The notes below the pieces were generated by a model. That model ran no database searches and was not told the DNA's origin. It worked only from the letters and a program-made list of their open reading frames with translations. From JAJDUF01 sp965214295 (GTDB lineage Bacteria; Chloroflexota; UBA11872; UBA12225; JAJDUF01), in the NCBI GenBank assembly GCA_965214295.1, contig OZ243944.1, positions 2,294,001 to 2,358,000 on the forward strand: a stretch of DNA of 64,000 bases. Direction: 5' to 3'. Positions 42,836 through 51,476 of the stretch are shown here, piece after piece. A program made the translations under genes and the position numbers. The stretch's first letter is position 1; every line of letters begins with the position of its first letter.

Positions 42836-43891
42836 ATGCCTGAGAACGGATCCGTCTCTATTTACTGTGGTACGACCGAGGGCGTGGTCAAGGTGGACGG
42901 CGCAACGGGCGGCGTGTCTCACCTGGGGCCGGCCCACAGTGTCGAATCGCTGGCGGTGAGTAACGGTCATATCTGCGCGGCGGTGACTCCGGACTACGGG
43001 CTGCCGATGCGCGCACCGCTCGGCCCACGGCACGACAGCGGGATCATACGCAGCGCAGACGGCGGCCGTAGCTGGTCGGCAGCCAATGAGGGGCTGACGT
43101 CGCGTCAGGTCACGGCGCTGGCCAACTCGGCCGACGGCACCACGTTTTACGCCGGGACCGACCCGGCGGCCGTACACGTCAGCGCCGCCGCCGGAGGGGC
43201 ATGGGACGAGCCGGGCACCTTGCGGAGCCTCCCCGGCTACGATACCTGGACCTATCCCCTCCCACCACACACGCCGCACGTCATGTGGTTCGCCGCGCAC
43301 CCACGGGATGGCGGCCGCTTGCTGGCCGGCATTGAGGTCGGCGGCTTGGTACGCACGGAGGATGGTGGCAAGTCGTGGTCGCTCGTAGGCGAGGGCATCA
43401 ACCCCGACATCCACGGCCTGGCCATCGCGCCATCGCGGCCCGATACGGTCTGGGCCGCGACGCCGGCTGGCATCTATCGCAGCGAGGACCATGGCACACG
43501 CTTCCGCGAGTGTAACGCTGGCCTCCCGCGCCGTTACGCTCGCCCGATTGCCGTAGACTGCGCGAATGATCGCGTTGCCTATACCGTGGTGACTCATACG
43601 GCGCGCGGCTTCTTCGGTATTCCGCCAGCGGAGACCGGCGGTGTGGTCTGCCGGACTACCGACGGCGGACGCTCGTGGCAGGAGCTACGAGGCGGGTTGC
43701 CCGATCCGCTCCCGAGCGCGCCGGCCCTCGCCGCCGATCCTCTGGTGCCCGACCGTCTCTACCTGGGGACGATGGAGGGGGTGATCTATGTGAGTGCTGA
43801 CCGGGGCGCCGAGTGGTCCGTCCTCGCCGCCGGTCTTCCGGCGATCCTCCGCTTTGCCCTCTCCGCTCCGCCGGTAGTCGATCCTGCGTAG
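42836..43891 (+). CDS. BNR-repeat/sialidase-like beta-propeller protein
   Basis: A 351-residue protein with Asp-box-like turns: RSADGGRSW, RTEDGGKSW, RSEDHGTRF and RTTDGGRSW. These occur in sialidases and in the YCF48/sortilin-type photosystem or exo-alpha propellers. No catalytic Arg triad is evident, so it is probably a binding propeller. CGGGAGG precedes ATG 42836. An extended start at 42761 would encode repeat residues and is rejected. Confidence 0.72.
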   Translation: MPENGSVSIYCGTTEGVVKVDGATGGVSHLGPAHSVESLAVSNGHICAAVTPDYGLPMRAPLGPRHDSGIIRSADGGRSWSAANEGLTSRQVTALANSADGTTFYAGTDPAAVHVSAAAGGAWDEPGTLRSLPGYDTWTYPLPPHTPHVMWFAAHPRDGGRLLAGIEVGGLVRTEDGGKSWSLVGEGINPDIHGLAIAPSRPDTVWAATPAGIYRSEDHGTRFRECNAGLPRRYARPIAVDCANDRVAYTVVTHTARGFFGIPPAETGGVVCRTTDGGRSWQELRGGLPDPLPSAPALAADPLVPDRLYLGTMEGVIYVSADRGAEWSVLAAGLPAILRFALSAPPVVDPA

Positions 43892-44021
43892 TGGACGGGG
43901 CAGGGCACCTGGGCGGCTGCGTAGGTGAGCAGCTTAATCAGTCCCTTCCACCATTCCGGGGCACGGCGGTTTGGCCCATGCCTTTCCCAGCGAGTTTCCC
44001 CACACACGCGGCGATAGCCGG

Positions 44022-44747
44022 TTATTCTACGCCGAGTGCTTCAGGATCCAGCTGATGCCACCGCACTATCTGCTCTGCGATAGTGTGCTCTATCCGAGCA
44101 TCGATTCGCAGGCCGGCTACTACTGCGTAAGCGGTCTTGCCGGTGAACCGCTCCAGAAGCTGTGCATTGCGTAGGGCGCGTTCGGTGTCCCGGCCGTTGG
44201 CGGTGAACGAGATTTCTACGGCCAGGTAACAGCGCCGGTCTGCCGCATCCTGAGCCTCGACGATCAGGTCGGCGCGGCGGAAGCTGATCAACTCGTTTCT
44301 GGGAATACCGGAGGTATCCTGGGAGCGAACCAGTGCGCCAACCTCTTCGTAAGTCAACTTGCGAACCAGCGTAAAACCGAGGTCCTCGGCTATGAGGTCC
44401 GCTTCCCGGACGGCGGCATTCCTGGCGTGCGCGGCCTTGAGCGGCCCGAGGTCGTTGCGAATGCCTTGTATATCGGATTCGACCTTATCCAGACGTTGCT
44501 CAACTCTCTCGAAGCGCCGGTTAGCAAGCTCCATAAATGCCTGGGTTTGCGCGATAAACTCTTGGGTTTGCACCATGAACTTCTCGGTGCGTGCCATGAA
44601 CGCCTCGGTCCGCTCGACGAACCGGGCAAACTTGTCCGGCAGCGCGAGCAACTCCTTGGTCAGCAGCCTGGAACGCACCGCATCTCGCCACGCCGGGTTC
44701 TCATCCAGCACACGGATGAAGTCCTCTATCGTGTGTATAGTCGCCAT
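44022..44747 (-). CDS. coiled-coil protein with C-terminal nuclease-like domain
   Basis: A 241-residue protein. Residues of about 40-105 form a coiled coil (FMARTEKFMVQTQEFIAQTQ, then FMELANRRFERVEQRLD). The C-terminal domain has RRADLIVEAQD followed by YLAVEISFTANGRDTERALR, the core of PD-(D/E)XK-like coiled-coil proteins, here with Ser in place of the usual Lys. Such proteins are common in repeat-rich genomes; whether they cut DNA is not known. ATG 44747 is chosen after GGCGGAG. Confidence 0.72.
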   Translation of the reverse strand: MATIHTIEDFIRVLDENPAWRDAVRSRLLTKELLALPDKFARFVERTEAFMARTEKFMVQTQEFIAQTQAFMELANRRFERVEQRLDKVESDIQGIRNDLGPLKAAHARNAAVREADLIAEDLGFTLVRKLTYEEVGALVRSQDTSGIPRNELISFRRADLIVEAQDAADRRCYLAVEISFTANGRDTERALRNAQLLERFTGKTAYAVVAGLRIDARIEHTIAEQIVRWHQLDPEALGVE

Positions 44748-45009
44748 AGCTCCGCCTTTCGGCACCTGGGAGCCATCATATCAGGTGATCGCTGCGTACT
44801 TGCGTGGCTCCCCTCCGCACTTGGATGGTGAGAGTGCAGCGGCAGACGGCGGCCGGCCGGTACCGTACCTTACCCCCGGCCCCTTACCTAAAGAGAGGGG
44901 GCGGTGTCGTGGTCCTCGGCGTCGAGCCGCCGGAACAGCATTGCTCGCTGCTGCGTTACCCTTTAGAATGCGTTGACTGTTCTGGCCCTCGGTACTTGGA
45001 GGTACGTTG

Positions 45010-46041
45010 ATGCCCGAGCCTATTCGTGTCGCCCTGATCGGCTGTGGCGGCATCATGGTGGGACGCCATCTCCGCCTGCTGCTGCAGCACGACGACGCTA
45101 CGCCGGTCGCCTTCGTCGATCCCGTCGAAGCGGCGCGGACCCGGGCACGGGAAGCCGATCCCTCGTTGGCTACGGTGCCGACCTTTGCCGATCACGCGCA
45201 AATGCTCGCTGACGTGCAGCCGGAGGCCGTGGTGATCGGCACGCCGCACTCCTTCCACCACCGGCACATCATCGACTCACTGCATGCCGGCGCCCACGTG
45301 CTCGTCGAAAAGCCGATGGTAAATACGGTCGCCGAGGCCGAAGAGGTGATTGCCACACGCGACGCGACCGGGAAGGTCGTTGCGATTGCCTATCAGCGCC
45401 ACGGTGAGGCCACCTTTCGGCAGATCAAGCAACTCATTGACGATGGTCGTCTGGGCGACATTCAGTTCATCACGGCAGAGCAGGACCAGCCATGGCACAC
45501 GGTCATGCGCCAGCGAGAGCTGCCCTGGCGCGTCAAGCCGGAGCTATCGGGTGGTGGTCAACTCAACGACTCGGGAAGCCACCTCGTTGACATCTTGCTC
45601 CACGTAACGGGGCTGGTCCCGGAGCGGGTGTTCGCGTTGCAACAGACGCTGACGCTGGACGTTGACGTGAACTCCGCGATTGTCGTGCAGTTTCAGGGAG
45701 GAGCGATGGCCACGTTGGCCATCGTAGGCAACGCACCGGGTACACAAGCGCACGTCTGGGAGGACATGGCGTTCCACGGGAGCAAAGGGACGCTCTACTA
45801 CCGCATGATCGGACAACCGGACCAGCACCCGTGGCTGGAATGGCGTCGGCAAGGCGGCGAGGGACCAACACCGTTGCCCACGCCGCCCGCGGAAACGACG
45901 CCCGACGCAAACTTCCTGGCGGCGATCCGTGGTCAGGAGCCGGTCGCGGCCACGGCGGAAGACGGGCTACGTGTAGCGAAGCTGTCCGCCGCCATCTGGC
46001 AGTCGGCCCAGCAAGGGAAGGCGGTGGCGGTCGCGGCCTAG
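45010..46041 (+). CDS. Gfo/Idh/MocA-family oxidoreductase
   Basis: A 343-residue dehydrogenase: RVALIGCGGIMVGRHL is the Rossmann loop and VLVEKPMVNTVAEAEEVIAT has the EKP motif. SGGGQLNDSGSHLVDILL includes the substrate-binding Asp/His pair. GGAGG lies upstream of ATG 45010. It is 51 bp upstream of a second oxidoreductase of the same superfamily, suggesting a pathway on cyclitols or sugar lactones. Confidence 0.9.
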   Translation: MPEPIRVALIGCGGIMVGRHLRLLLQHDDATPVAFVDPVEAARTRAREADPSLATVPTFADHAQMLADVQPEAVVIGTPHSFHHRHIIDSLHAGAHVLVEKPMVNTVAEAEEVIATRDATGKVVAIAYQRHGEATFRQIKQLIDDGRLGDIQFITAEQDQPWHTVMRQRELPWRVKPELSGGGQLNDSGSHLVDILLHVTGLVPERVFALQQTLTLDVDVNSAIVVQFQGGAMATLAIVGNAPGTQAHVWEDMAFHGSKGTLYYRMIGQPDQHPWLEWRRQGGEGPTPLPTPPAETTPDANFLAAIRGQEPVAATAEDGLRVAKLSAAIWQSAQQGKAVAVAA

Positions 46042-46092
46042 CAACACCTGGTTCAGCTTGATCGTAGCCCGGACACGAGAGGAGTAATGTGC

Positions 46093-46998
46093 ATGACGAT
46101 CCGTATCGGCTTGGTGGACTGTGATACGAGTCACTGCGTTGCGTTTACGCAGCGTCTCAACCACCTTGATGTCGGGGAGGACCAATGGGTTGATGGCGCC
46201 AAGATTGTCGCGGCCTATCCCGGTACCTCCGAGATGTCCCCGGAGCGCATCCCCGGCTTCACGCAGCAGCTACGGGAGTACGGTGTCACCATCGTCGAGG
46301 CAGCAACCGACCTGATCGGTCAAGTAGACGCCGTTATGATCGAGTCCTTACAGGGCAGTGTGCATGTGGAGCGCGCCCGGCCGTTCCTCGAAGCCGGTCT
46401 GCCGCTGTTCGTAGACAAGCCGTTCGCCTGCTCGGTGGCCGATGCCAGGACATTGCTGGCGGAGGCAGAGCGACGCGGCTTGCTCCTGTGGTCGTCGTCA
46501 TCGCTGCGGTTTGCCCCCGAAGTGCAGGCCCTCCGAGCCAGCGCCGACGAGATCGGCCCGGTGACCGGTGTGAGCGTGCATGGCCCGGCCTCCCTGGCAC
46601 CGGGTAACCCGGGTCTCTTCCACTACGGGGTCCACGCGGTACAGGTGATGTATCAGCTGATGGGCCGCGGCTGCGAGACGGTGCGCCTGACCTCCAACGC
46701 CGACGGGGACGTTGCCGTGGGGCAGTGGTCCGATGGACGCTTCGGTGTCTTCCGTGGTCTGCGACGTGGTGCTGCACCCTATGGCGTGACCGTCTTCGGC
46801 GAGAAGCAAGTCGCGACGACTGCCATCGGCACGACAGACATCTACCGCGAGCTACTCAAGCGGATCGTCGCCGCGTTCCAAAGTGGTAAAGCGCCGCTCG
46901 CGCCGGCCGACATGCTGGAGGTAGTGGCCTTCCAGGAGGCGGCACTGCACTCATTGGAGCAAGGCGGTCGAGAGGTGCGCTTGGCCACGGCAGCGTAG
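46093..46998 (+). CDS. Gfo/Idh/MocA-like oxidoreductase, divergent
   Basis: A 301-residue protein. The usual GxGxxG is replaced by IGLVDCDTSHCVAF, and the EKP motif is FVDKPFACSVADARTLL, so it is a divergent member in which the Lys is kept. GLFHYGVHAVQVMYQLMGRG corresponds to the substrate domain. ATG 46093 is preferred to 46087 for ribosome spacing. The first of the pair may be the classical enzyme. Confidence 0.82.
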   Translation: MTIRIGLVDCDTSHCVAFTQRLNHLDVGEDQWVDGAKIVAAYPGTSEMSPERIPGFTQQLREYGVTIVEAATDLIGQVDAVMIESLQGSVHVERARPFLEAGLPLFVDKPFACSVADARTLLAEAERRGLLLWSSSSLRFAPEVQALRASADEIGPVTGVSVHGPASLAPGNPGLFHYGVHAVQVMYQLMGRGCETVRLTSNADGDVAVGQWSDGRFGVFRGLRRGAAPYGVTVFGEKQVATTAIGTTDIYRELLKRIVAAFQSGKAPLAPADMLEVVAFQEAALHSLEQGGREVRLATAA

Positions 46999-47214
46999 CG
47001 CGGGACGAGCAACACTACTTGGCCTGCCGGTGAAAGGGAGTGCAGGTACCGCTTGGTGCTCCCACCGGTCTTGATGAGCGCCGGTATATGAGCGACCATG
47101 TACGCCGTAGGGTGTACCTGGTACACGCGATATTATCGGGTTAAGCGGCTGCCGTCTCCCGGTGCGGTGCATCTCGCAGAAGATACAGGGGATTTACAAT
47201 AAGGGTAGGACTGA

Positions 47215-47322
47215 GGGCCTTTCCAAAGTCGCCGCCAAACCGGTCATTCTGAGCGGAGCGCAGAATCTCGCTACGTGGGAGAGACCCTTCGCTCCGCTCA
47301 GGGTGACATTATGGAAAGGCCC
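47215..47322. repeat. MITE-like element (copy 2)
   Basis: Terminal repeats GGGCCTTTCCA and TGGAAAGGCCC enclose GTCATTCTGAGCGGAGCG... and CGCTCAGGGTGAC in the same orientation as 17193. The flank 46999-47214 holds no gene I can support. A promoter for the next gene begins right after it. Confidence 0.8.
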
Positions 47323-47342
47323 TGGGGTAGGACTTATAGATG

Positions 47343-47372
47343 TTGCGCGCTTGGCGAAGTTAGGTATATACT
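47343..47372 (+). promoter_or_regulatory. putative sigma-70 promoter for the gene at 47413
   Basis: TTGCGC and TATACT separated by 18 bp, 41 bp before the start codon. The -10 is strong, the -35 is moderate. Confidence 0.5.
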
Positions 47373-47412
47373 ATGCTTGCGTCAGACTTACAGACAGGAG
47401 GAGCGAAGAGAC

Positions 47413-47700
47413 ATGCCATCATTTGACAAGGCAGTGGAGGTCGAGATCCGCAGTCCCCAGCAGCGCACCAACCGCATTGATCTCACCCCCTATAAGGGCT
47501 TTCTCCAAAAGTGGAAGGTGGGTATAACCGTTGATTTACCCCTAAAAAGGGGCGAGTCGACTCGAGCCATCAAGCGGCGCCTAACGCTCGCCTCGAAAGA
47601 GCTAGGCATGCGCCTGCGCTATCCCCAGCATCCGGTAAAGGAGGTGATCCGGTTCAAGGTGATGCCTCCGGAGAAGCGTCGCGTCCGGCGACGGAGCTGA
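47413..47700 (+). CDS. small basic protein, unknown
   Basis: A 95-residue, strongly basic protein (theoretical charge well positive), ending RRVRRRS. It starts MPSFDKAVEVEIRSPQQRTN with AGGAGG upstream. No family recognised; the composition suggests nucleic-acid or ribosome binding. The preceding element and a predicted promoter indicate it is expressed independently. Confidence 0.55.
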   Translation: MPSFDKAVEVEIRSPQQRTNRIDLTPYKGFLQKWKVGITVDLPLKRGESTRAIKRRLTLASKELGMRLRYPQHPVKEVIRFKVMPPEKRRVRRRS

Positions 47701-47859
47701 GTCCTTACGCTCCGCGGCAGTCGTGGTTGCAGCCTCCCTCCCACTCATAGCGGAAACACAGAGCTTGTGCTTCTTGCCCCTGCGAGGTTCGCTCCACCGG
47801 GGCAAAGCGTTATTGGTACAGCGGCCTTCGCCGGCCCGGACACCGCAAGGAGGAATGGC

Positions 47860-48312
47860 ATGGACTTGACCAAGGAGTATCCGCGGAGCGGCCGGGAGAA
47901 GATCGCCGGTCTCATGATGATCGGCCGGTCGGTGGACAAAGCGCGCGCCCATCTGGCCGGCACCCTCGGCGAGTACATCTATGACTGCCCGATGGACCGC
48001 CGGGTGTTCGACTTTCTCGGTACCAATGCCGAGGAGGTTACCGATGCTGTGCGCCAAGCAGTGGACGACGAGCAGATTGCGGTCTTTGTGCAGGCAAAGC
48101 TGGGTGACAAGACTCCGGTCGCTATCGAGGGCTGGAACGCAGCGTTTATGGCCATCGAACCCGACCTCTCGCGGCCGGCCTATGCCGATGCCGTAGCGGC
48201 CGTGCAGCGGCGCGCACCGCACCGCACGGACATCACCCACTGGGTAGACCTCATTGATGTTGAGGAGGGGCGCCCGATCCCCCCGCCACGCTCACCGGCG
48301 GCTGCCGGCTGA
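47860..48312 (+). CDS. DUF5069-family protein
   Basis: A 150-residue protein from ATG 47860 with CAAGGAGG at 47847-47854. LTKEYPRSGREKIAGLMMIG, then RSVDKARAHLAGTLGEYIYD and CPMDRRVFDFLG are the DUF5069 hallmarks. Helical and soluble; biochemical role not known. It lies alone between the small basic gene and the sulfatase-like gene. Confidence 0.8.
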   Translation: MDLTKEYPRSGREKIAGLMMIGRSVDKARAHLAGTLGEYIYDCPMDRRVFDFLGTNAEEVTDAVRQAVDDEQIAVFVQAKLGDKTPVAIEGWNAAFMAIEPDLSRPAYADAVAAVQRRAPHRTDITHWVDLIDVEEGRPIPPPRSPAAAG

Positions 48313-48515
48313 CCTCACCCCTCGGCCTCCTCTCGGAAGGCTTTTTAGCCACAGCGCACACAGAGTAGAGGGTAAGGGCTACGGCATGCTGCGCCCGTCC
48401 TACTGCGGAGCGGGGAAACCATAGGGGGCCGGTGCCCTCTCTCCAGTTCCCGGCCACTTCGGGACACCCACAAGAGACACCCCTACCCAGCATACTGCGC
48501 GCGGGGGAGGTCCAC

Positions 48516-49934
48516 ATGAACATTATCCTGATTGTCTCGGATAGCCTGCGTGCCGACCACGTGCGCGTCTATCAGGAGCTATGGCGCGCGCGGAACCCGA
48601 ATGGCGGTCCGCCCGTTGCGCCGTACTTTCGGATGCATACTCCCCATCTCGACCGGCTGGCTGCCGAGGGGGTGCTCTTCGAGCGTGCCCACGCCGGCTC
48701 CTATGCGACGGTGCCCAACCGCTACGAGCTACTGACCGGCCGCTTTGTATGCACCTACACGCGCGGCTGGGAACCGCTGCCGGCGCACGAGATCGTGCTG
48801 GCGCAGGTGCTCGGCGACGCTGGCTATACCTCAATGCTCATCCTCGATACGCCCAATCTGCTCCGCGACGGCTACCACTACGACCGCGGCTACGCCGCCT
48901 GGCACTGGATCCGTGGGCAGGAGGGCGACCGCTACCGGACGGCGCCCGTGCATGTCGAGCTACCCTGTGCGCCGGAGAAGCTACGCACGAATTCGCGCTA
49001 TCCCGAGGGAACCGTGGCACAATACCTCCGCAACGTAGCCGACCGTCGTAGTGAAGAGGACTACTTTGCGCCGCAGACGTTCGGCACCGCCATCCGCTGG
49101 CTCGAAGAAAATGCCGGCCGCGACCGTTTCTTCCTCCACATTGACACGTTCGACCCACACGAACCCTGGGACCCACCGGCACGCTACGTGGACCTCTACG
49201 ATTCCGGCTACACCGGCGAAGCGGTCATCTATCCACGCTACGGCTCGACCGACGTGCTCTCCGACGCCGAGCTGCACCACTGCCGCGCGCTGTACGCCGC
49301 CGAGGTGACGATGGTGGACCGCTGGGTAGGGAAGCTGCTGCGAGCGGTAGACGACCTCGGACTACGGGAGAATACGGCCATCTTCTTCCTCGCCGACCAC
49401 GGCTTTGTGCTGGGGGAGCACGGTTGGATCGGCAAGGGCACGTTCCCGCTCTACGAGGTGCTCAATCACGTCCCGCTGCTGATGCGTATTCCGGGTATTC
49501 CCAGAGGGCAGGTGGTCTCAGCGTATGCCCAAGCGGCCGATCTCATGCCGACGATTCTCGACCTCTGCGGCATAGACGCCCCCGGCACTCGGCACGGTCG
49601 GTCCTTGTTGCCGGTGCTGCGTGGTGACACCGAGTATGTGCGCGAGGTGTGTGTCTCGACGACCAGCCTTGCCACTCCGGCCGAGCCAAGCAGCGCCCAA
49701 GCCGGGCTACGCACGATGATTCAGCGGCCAGGATGGGCCATGCTCTACGGACCAGGGGCCGCGCCGCGCCTCTTCAACACCACCAATGACCCGCGCCAAG
49801 AACACAACGTCTACGACGGCTACCCGGAGGTGGCACGCGGGCTACACGCCGCCTTCGTTGCTTTCCTCCGCGAGGTGCAGGCGTCGGAAGCGATCATCGG
49901 ACCCATCGCCGGGGATGAGCGTTTCCCAGCGTGA
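48516..49934 (+). CDS. sulfatase-fold hydrolase with Thr at the nucleophile position
   Basis: A 472-residue alkaline-phosphatase-superfamily enzyme. Metal-binding Asp is in LIVSDSLRADH, and FFLADHGFVLGEHGWIGKGT provides the later Asp-His and Lys. Where arylsulfatases have C/S-x-P-x-R for formylglycine, this protein has Thr65-Val-Pro-Asn-Arg (SYATVPNRYELLTG). Thr cannot become formylglycine; Thr nucleophiles occur in phosphodiesterases of the same superfamily, so the substrate may be a phosphate ester or diester. Confidence 0.82.
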   Translation: MNIILIVSDSLRADHVRVYQELWRARNPNGGPPVAPYFRMHTPHLDRLAAEGVLFERAHAGSYATVPNRYELLTGRFVCTYTRGWEPLPAHEIVLAQVLGDAGYTSMLILDTPNLLRDGYHYDRGYAAWHWIRGQEGDRYRTAPVHVELPCAPEKLRTNSRYPEGTVAQYLRNVADRRSEEDYFAPQTFGTAIRWLEENAGRDRFFLHIDTFDPHEPWDPPARYVDLYDSGYTGEAVIYPRYGSTDVLSDAELHHCRALYAAEVTMVDRWVGKLLRAVDDLGLRENTAIFFLADHGFVLGEHGWIGKGTFPLYEVLNHVPLLMRIPGIPRGQVVSAYAQAADLMPTILDLCGIDAPGTRHGRSLLPVLRGDTEYVREVCVSTTSLATPAEPSSAQAGLRTMIQRPGWAMLYGPGAAPRLFNTTNDPRQEHNVYDGYPEVARGLHAAFVAFLREVQASEAIIGPIAGDERFPA

Positions 49935-49955
49935 ATGAGGGGGCCAGACACGCAA

Positions 49956-49983
49956 GTAGGGGCACAGCAGGCTGTGCCCCTAC
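49956..49983. repeat. REP-like GTAG palindrome, compensated variant
   Basis: GTAGGGGCACAGC, AG, GCTGTGCCCCTAC. Compared with 7983 the apex changed from CGGC...GCCG to CAGC...GCTG on both arms, so pairing is maintained. Confidence 0.85.
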
Positions 49984-50008
49984 ACTAACAGAGCGGCAGC
50001 AAGTCGGT

Positions 50009-50713
50009 TTAGTCGTCGCTGCTGGAAAGGAAGACGTTGCCGTAGAGCAAGCCGCCGATGGCGCCGCCGATAATCGGGCCGACCCAGTAGATCCACCAGT
50101 TGTCCCAGGACATGGAGACCAAGGTGGAGCCAAGGCTGCGAGCCGGGTTGAGGGAGCCACCCGTCAGCGAGCCGCCCAGGAGGATGCAGGCACCGAGGGT
50201 GAGACCGATGATAAGCCCGCCCAGCTTCGGCGCCCGTCCGTCAACGGCGGAGCCATACACTGCCAGGACCAGGAACATGGTCATGCCGGCCTCGAGCAAT
50301 ACCGCGCCCCAAATACCCATCTCCGGCCCGATTGCCGGTGTACCGATGTTGGTAGCCTCGGCAGCGCTCAGTGCAGCACCGCCCATGATGGTGTACGTCA
50401 GTAGGAGGAAAAGACCGGCAAGGATAGCTCCGACTAACTGCCCCACAATGTAGGAGATGGCGTCGTTAATGCTAATCTGACGGCCCACCAGTAGTCCAAT
50501 CGTCACCGCCGGATTGAACTGCCCTCCGGAGATGTGTCCAAAGATAGTAACCATGGCCGCAAGCCCTAGCGCATGCGCCAGGGCAATGGCAACCAGCCCC
50601 ACCGCTCCTAGGTTGGCTTGATCCGCAGCGACAATCGCTCCGGCCACAATGGTCACGAACCCGAACGTCCCCACGACCTCCGCCAGCGTTCCGCGCCAGT
50701 TTATCCCGTTCAT
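50009..50713 (-). CDS. aquaporin / MIP-family channel
   Basis: A 234-residue, six-helix channel. The two NPA boxes are at 67-69 (GGQFNPAVT) and 189-191 (GGSLNPARS). ATG 50713 has GAGGAGAG upstream; a longer start would add non-conserved residues. Selectivity residues are not read with certainty, so water or glycerol transport cannot be distinguished. The start lies 145 bp from the divergent NUDIX gene. Confidence 0.93.
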   Translation of the reverse strand: MNGINWRGTLAEVVGTFGFVTIVAGAIVAADQANLGAVGLVAIALAHALGLAAMVTIFGHISGGQFNPAVTIGLLVGRQISINDAISYIVGQLVGAILAGLFLLLTYTIMGGAALSAAEATNIGTPAIGPEMGIWGAVLLEAGMTMFLVLAVYGSAVDGRAPKLGGLIIGLTLGACILLGGSLTGGSLNPARSLGSTLVSMSWDNWWIYWVGPIIGGAIGGLLYGNVFLSSSDD

Positions 50714-50858
50714 CGCTCTTATACCTCTCCTCAGGTAGCCGCTGTAACAGACAAACAACTGGTAACCTATGAACGCACGCGAGACTGGCCCCTCCTCAAA
50801 CGACCGCTCGCAGTGTAACAGCGGCCCTATGGGGAGTCAATGCGGCGGCGGCAGGACG

Positions 50859-51476
50859 ATGAGTAAAACGATCACCACCAAGGACTACCCCTACCTCGCT
50901 CAGGCAAGAACTGGGAGGCGCAGCAGTTGGCAGTTCGTAGCTCGAACTGCACCGCCGCCTGCGAACCTAGTGAGCAATGTCAACGTCGTCCCGTTCATTG
51001 GGGCACACTGCCTGCTCGTCCGCATGCTGCACCGGGGGCGGGAGGTCTGGGACATTCCGGGGGGGACGCTGGAGCCGGGTGAGACGTACCTGGACGCGGC
51101 CCACCGTGAGTTGATGGAGGAAGCCGGCGCCCGACTCTTGACCTACAAGCTCTTTGGTGCTTGGCACTGCTGGACCTCCGCGCCAGCGCCGTACCGTCCT
51201 CACCTACCGCACCCGGAATCCTACCGGGTCGTCGGCTATGGTGAGGTGGAGCTTGTTGGCTCGCCGACCAACCCTCCCGACGGTGAGCAGGTCATTGAGG
51301 TGGCGTGTGTGTCGGTGGAGGAAGCGGTGCGACGACTACGTACCGGTTGCCCCGACCTGCCCGAGCTTGCTGATCTGTACCGGATGGCCGCGGCACTGCG
51401 AGCCAGCCGGTGTGATCGTCGCCGGGTCAGCGCATGTGCAGACACCCGTCACTCGGCGGGGTCCAAGGGCGGATAG
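50859..51476 (+). CDS. NUDIX hydrolase
   Basis: A 205-residue NUDIX protein; ATG 50859 follows GCAGGACG. The box GGTLEPGETYLDAAHRELME, followed by EAGA, fits GX5EX7REUXEEXGU exactly. The domain is preceded by a short leader. Substrate unknown (nucleoside diphosphate derivative or similar). The last 28 bp overlap the convergent gene ending at 51449. Confidence 0.87.
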   Translation: MSKTITTKDYPYLAQARTGRRSSWQFVARTAPPPANLVSNVNVVPFIGAHCLLVRMLHRGREVWDIPGGTLEPGETYLDAAHRELMEEAGARLLTYKLFGAWHCWTSAPAPYRPHLPHPESYRVVGYGEVELVGSPTNPPDGEQVIEVACVSVEEAVRRLRTGCPDLPELADLYRMAAALRASRCDRRRVSACADTRHSAGSKGG

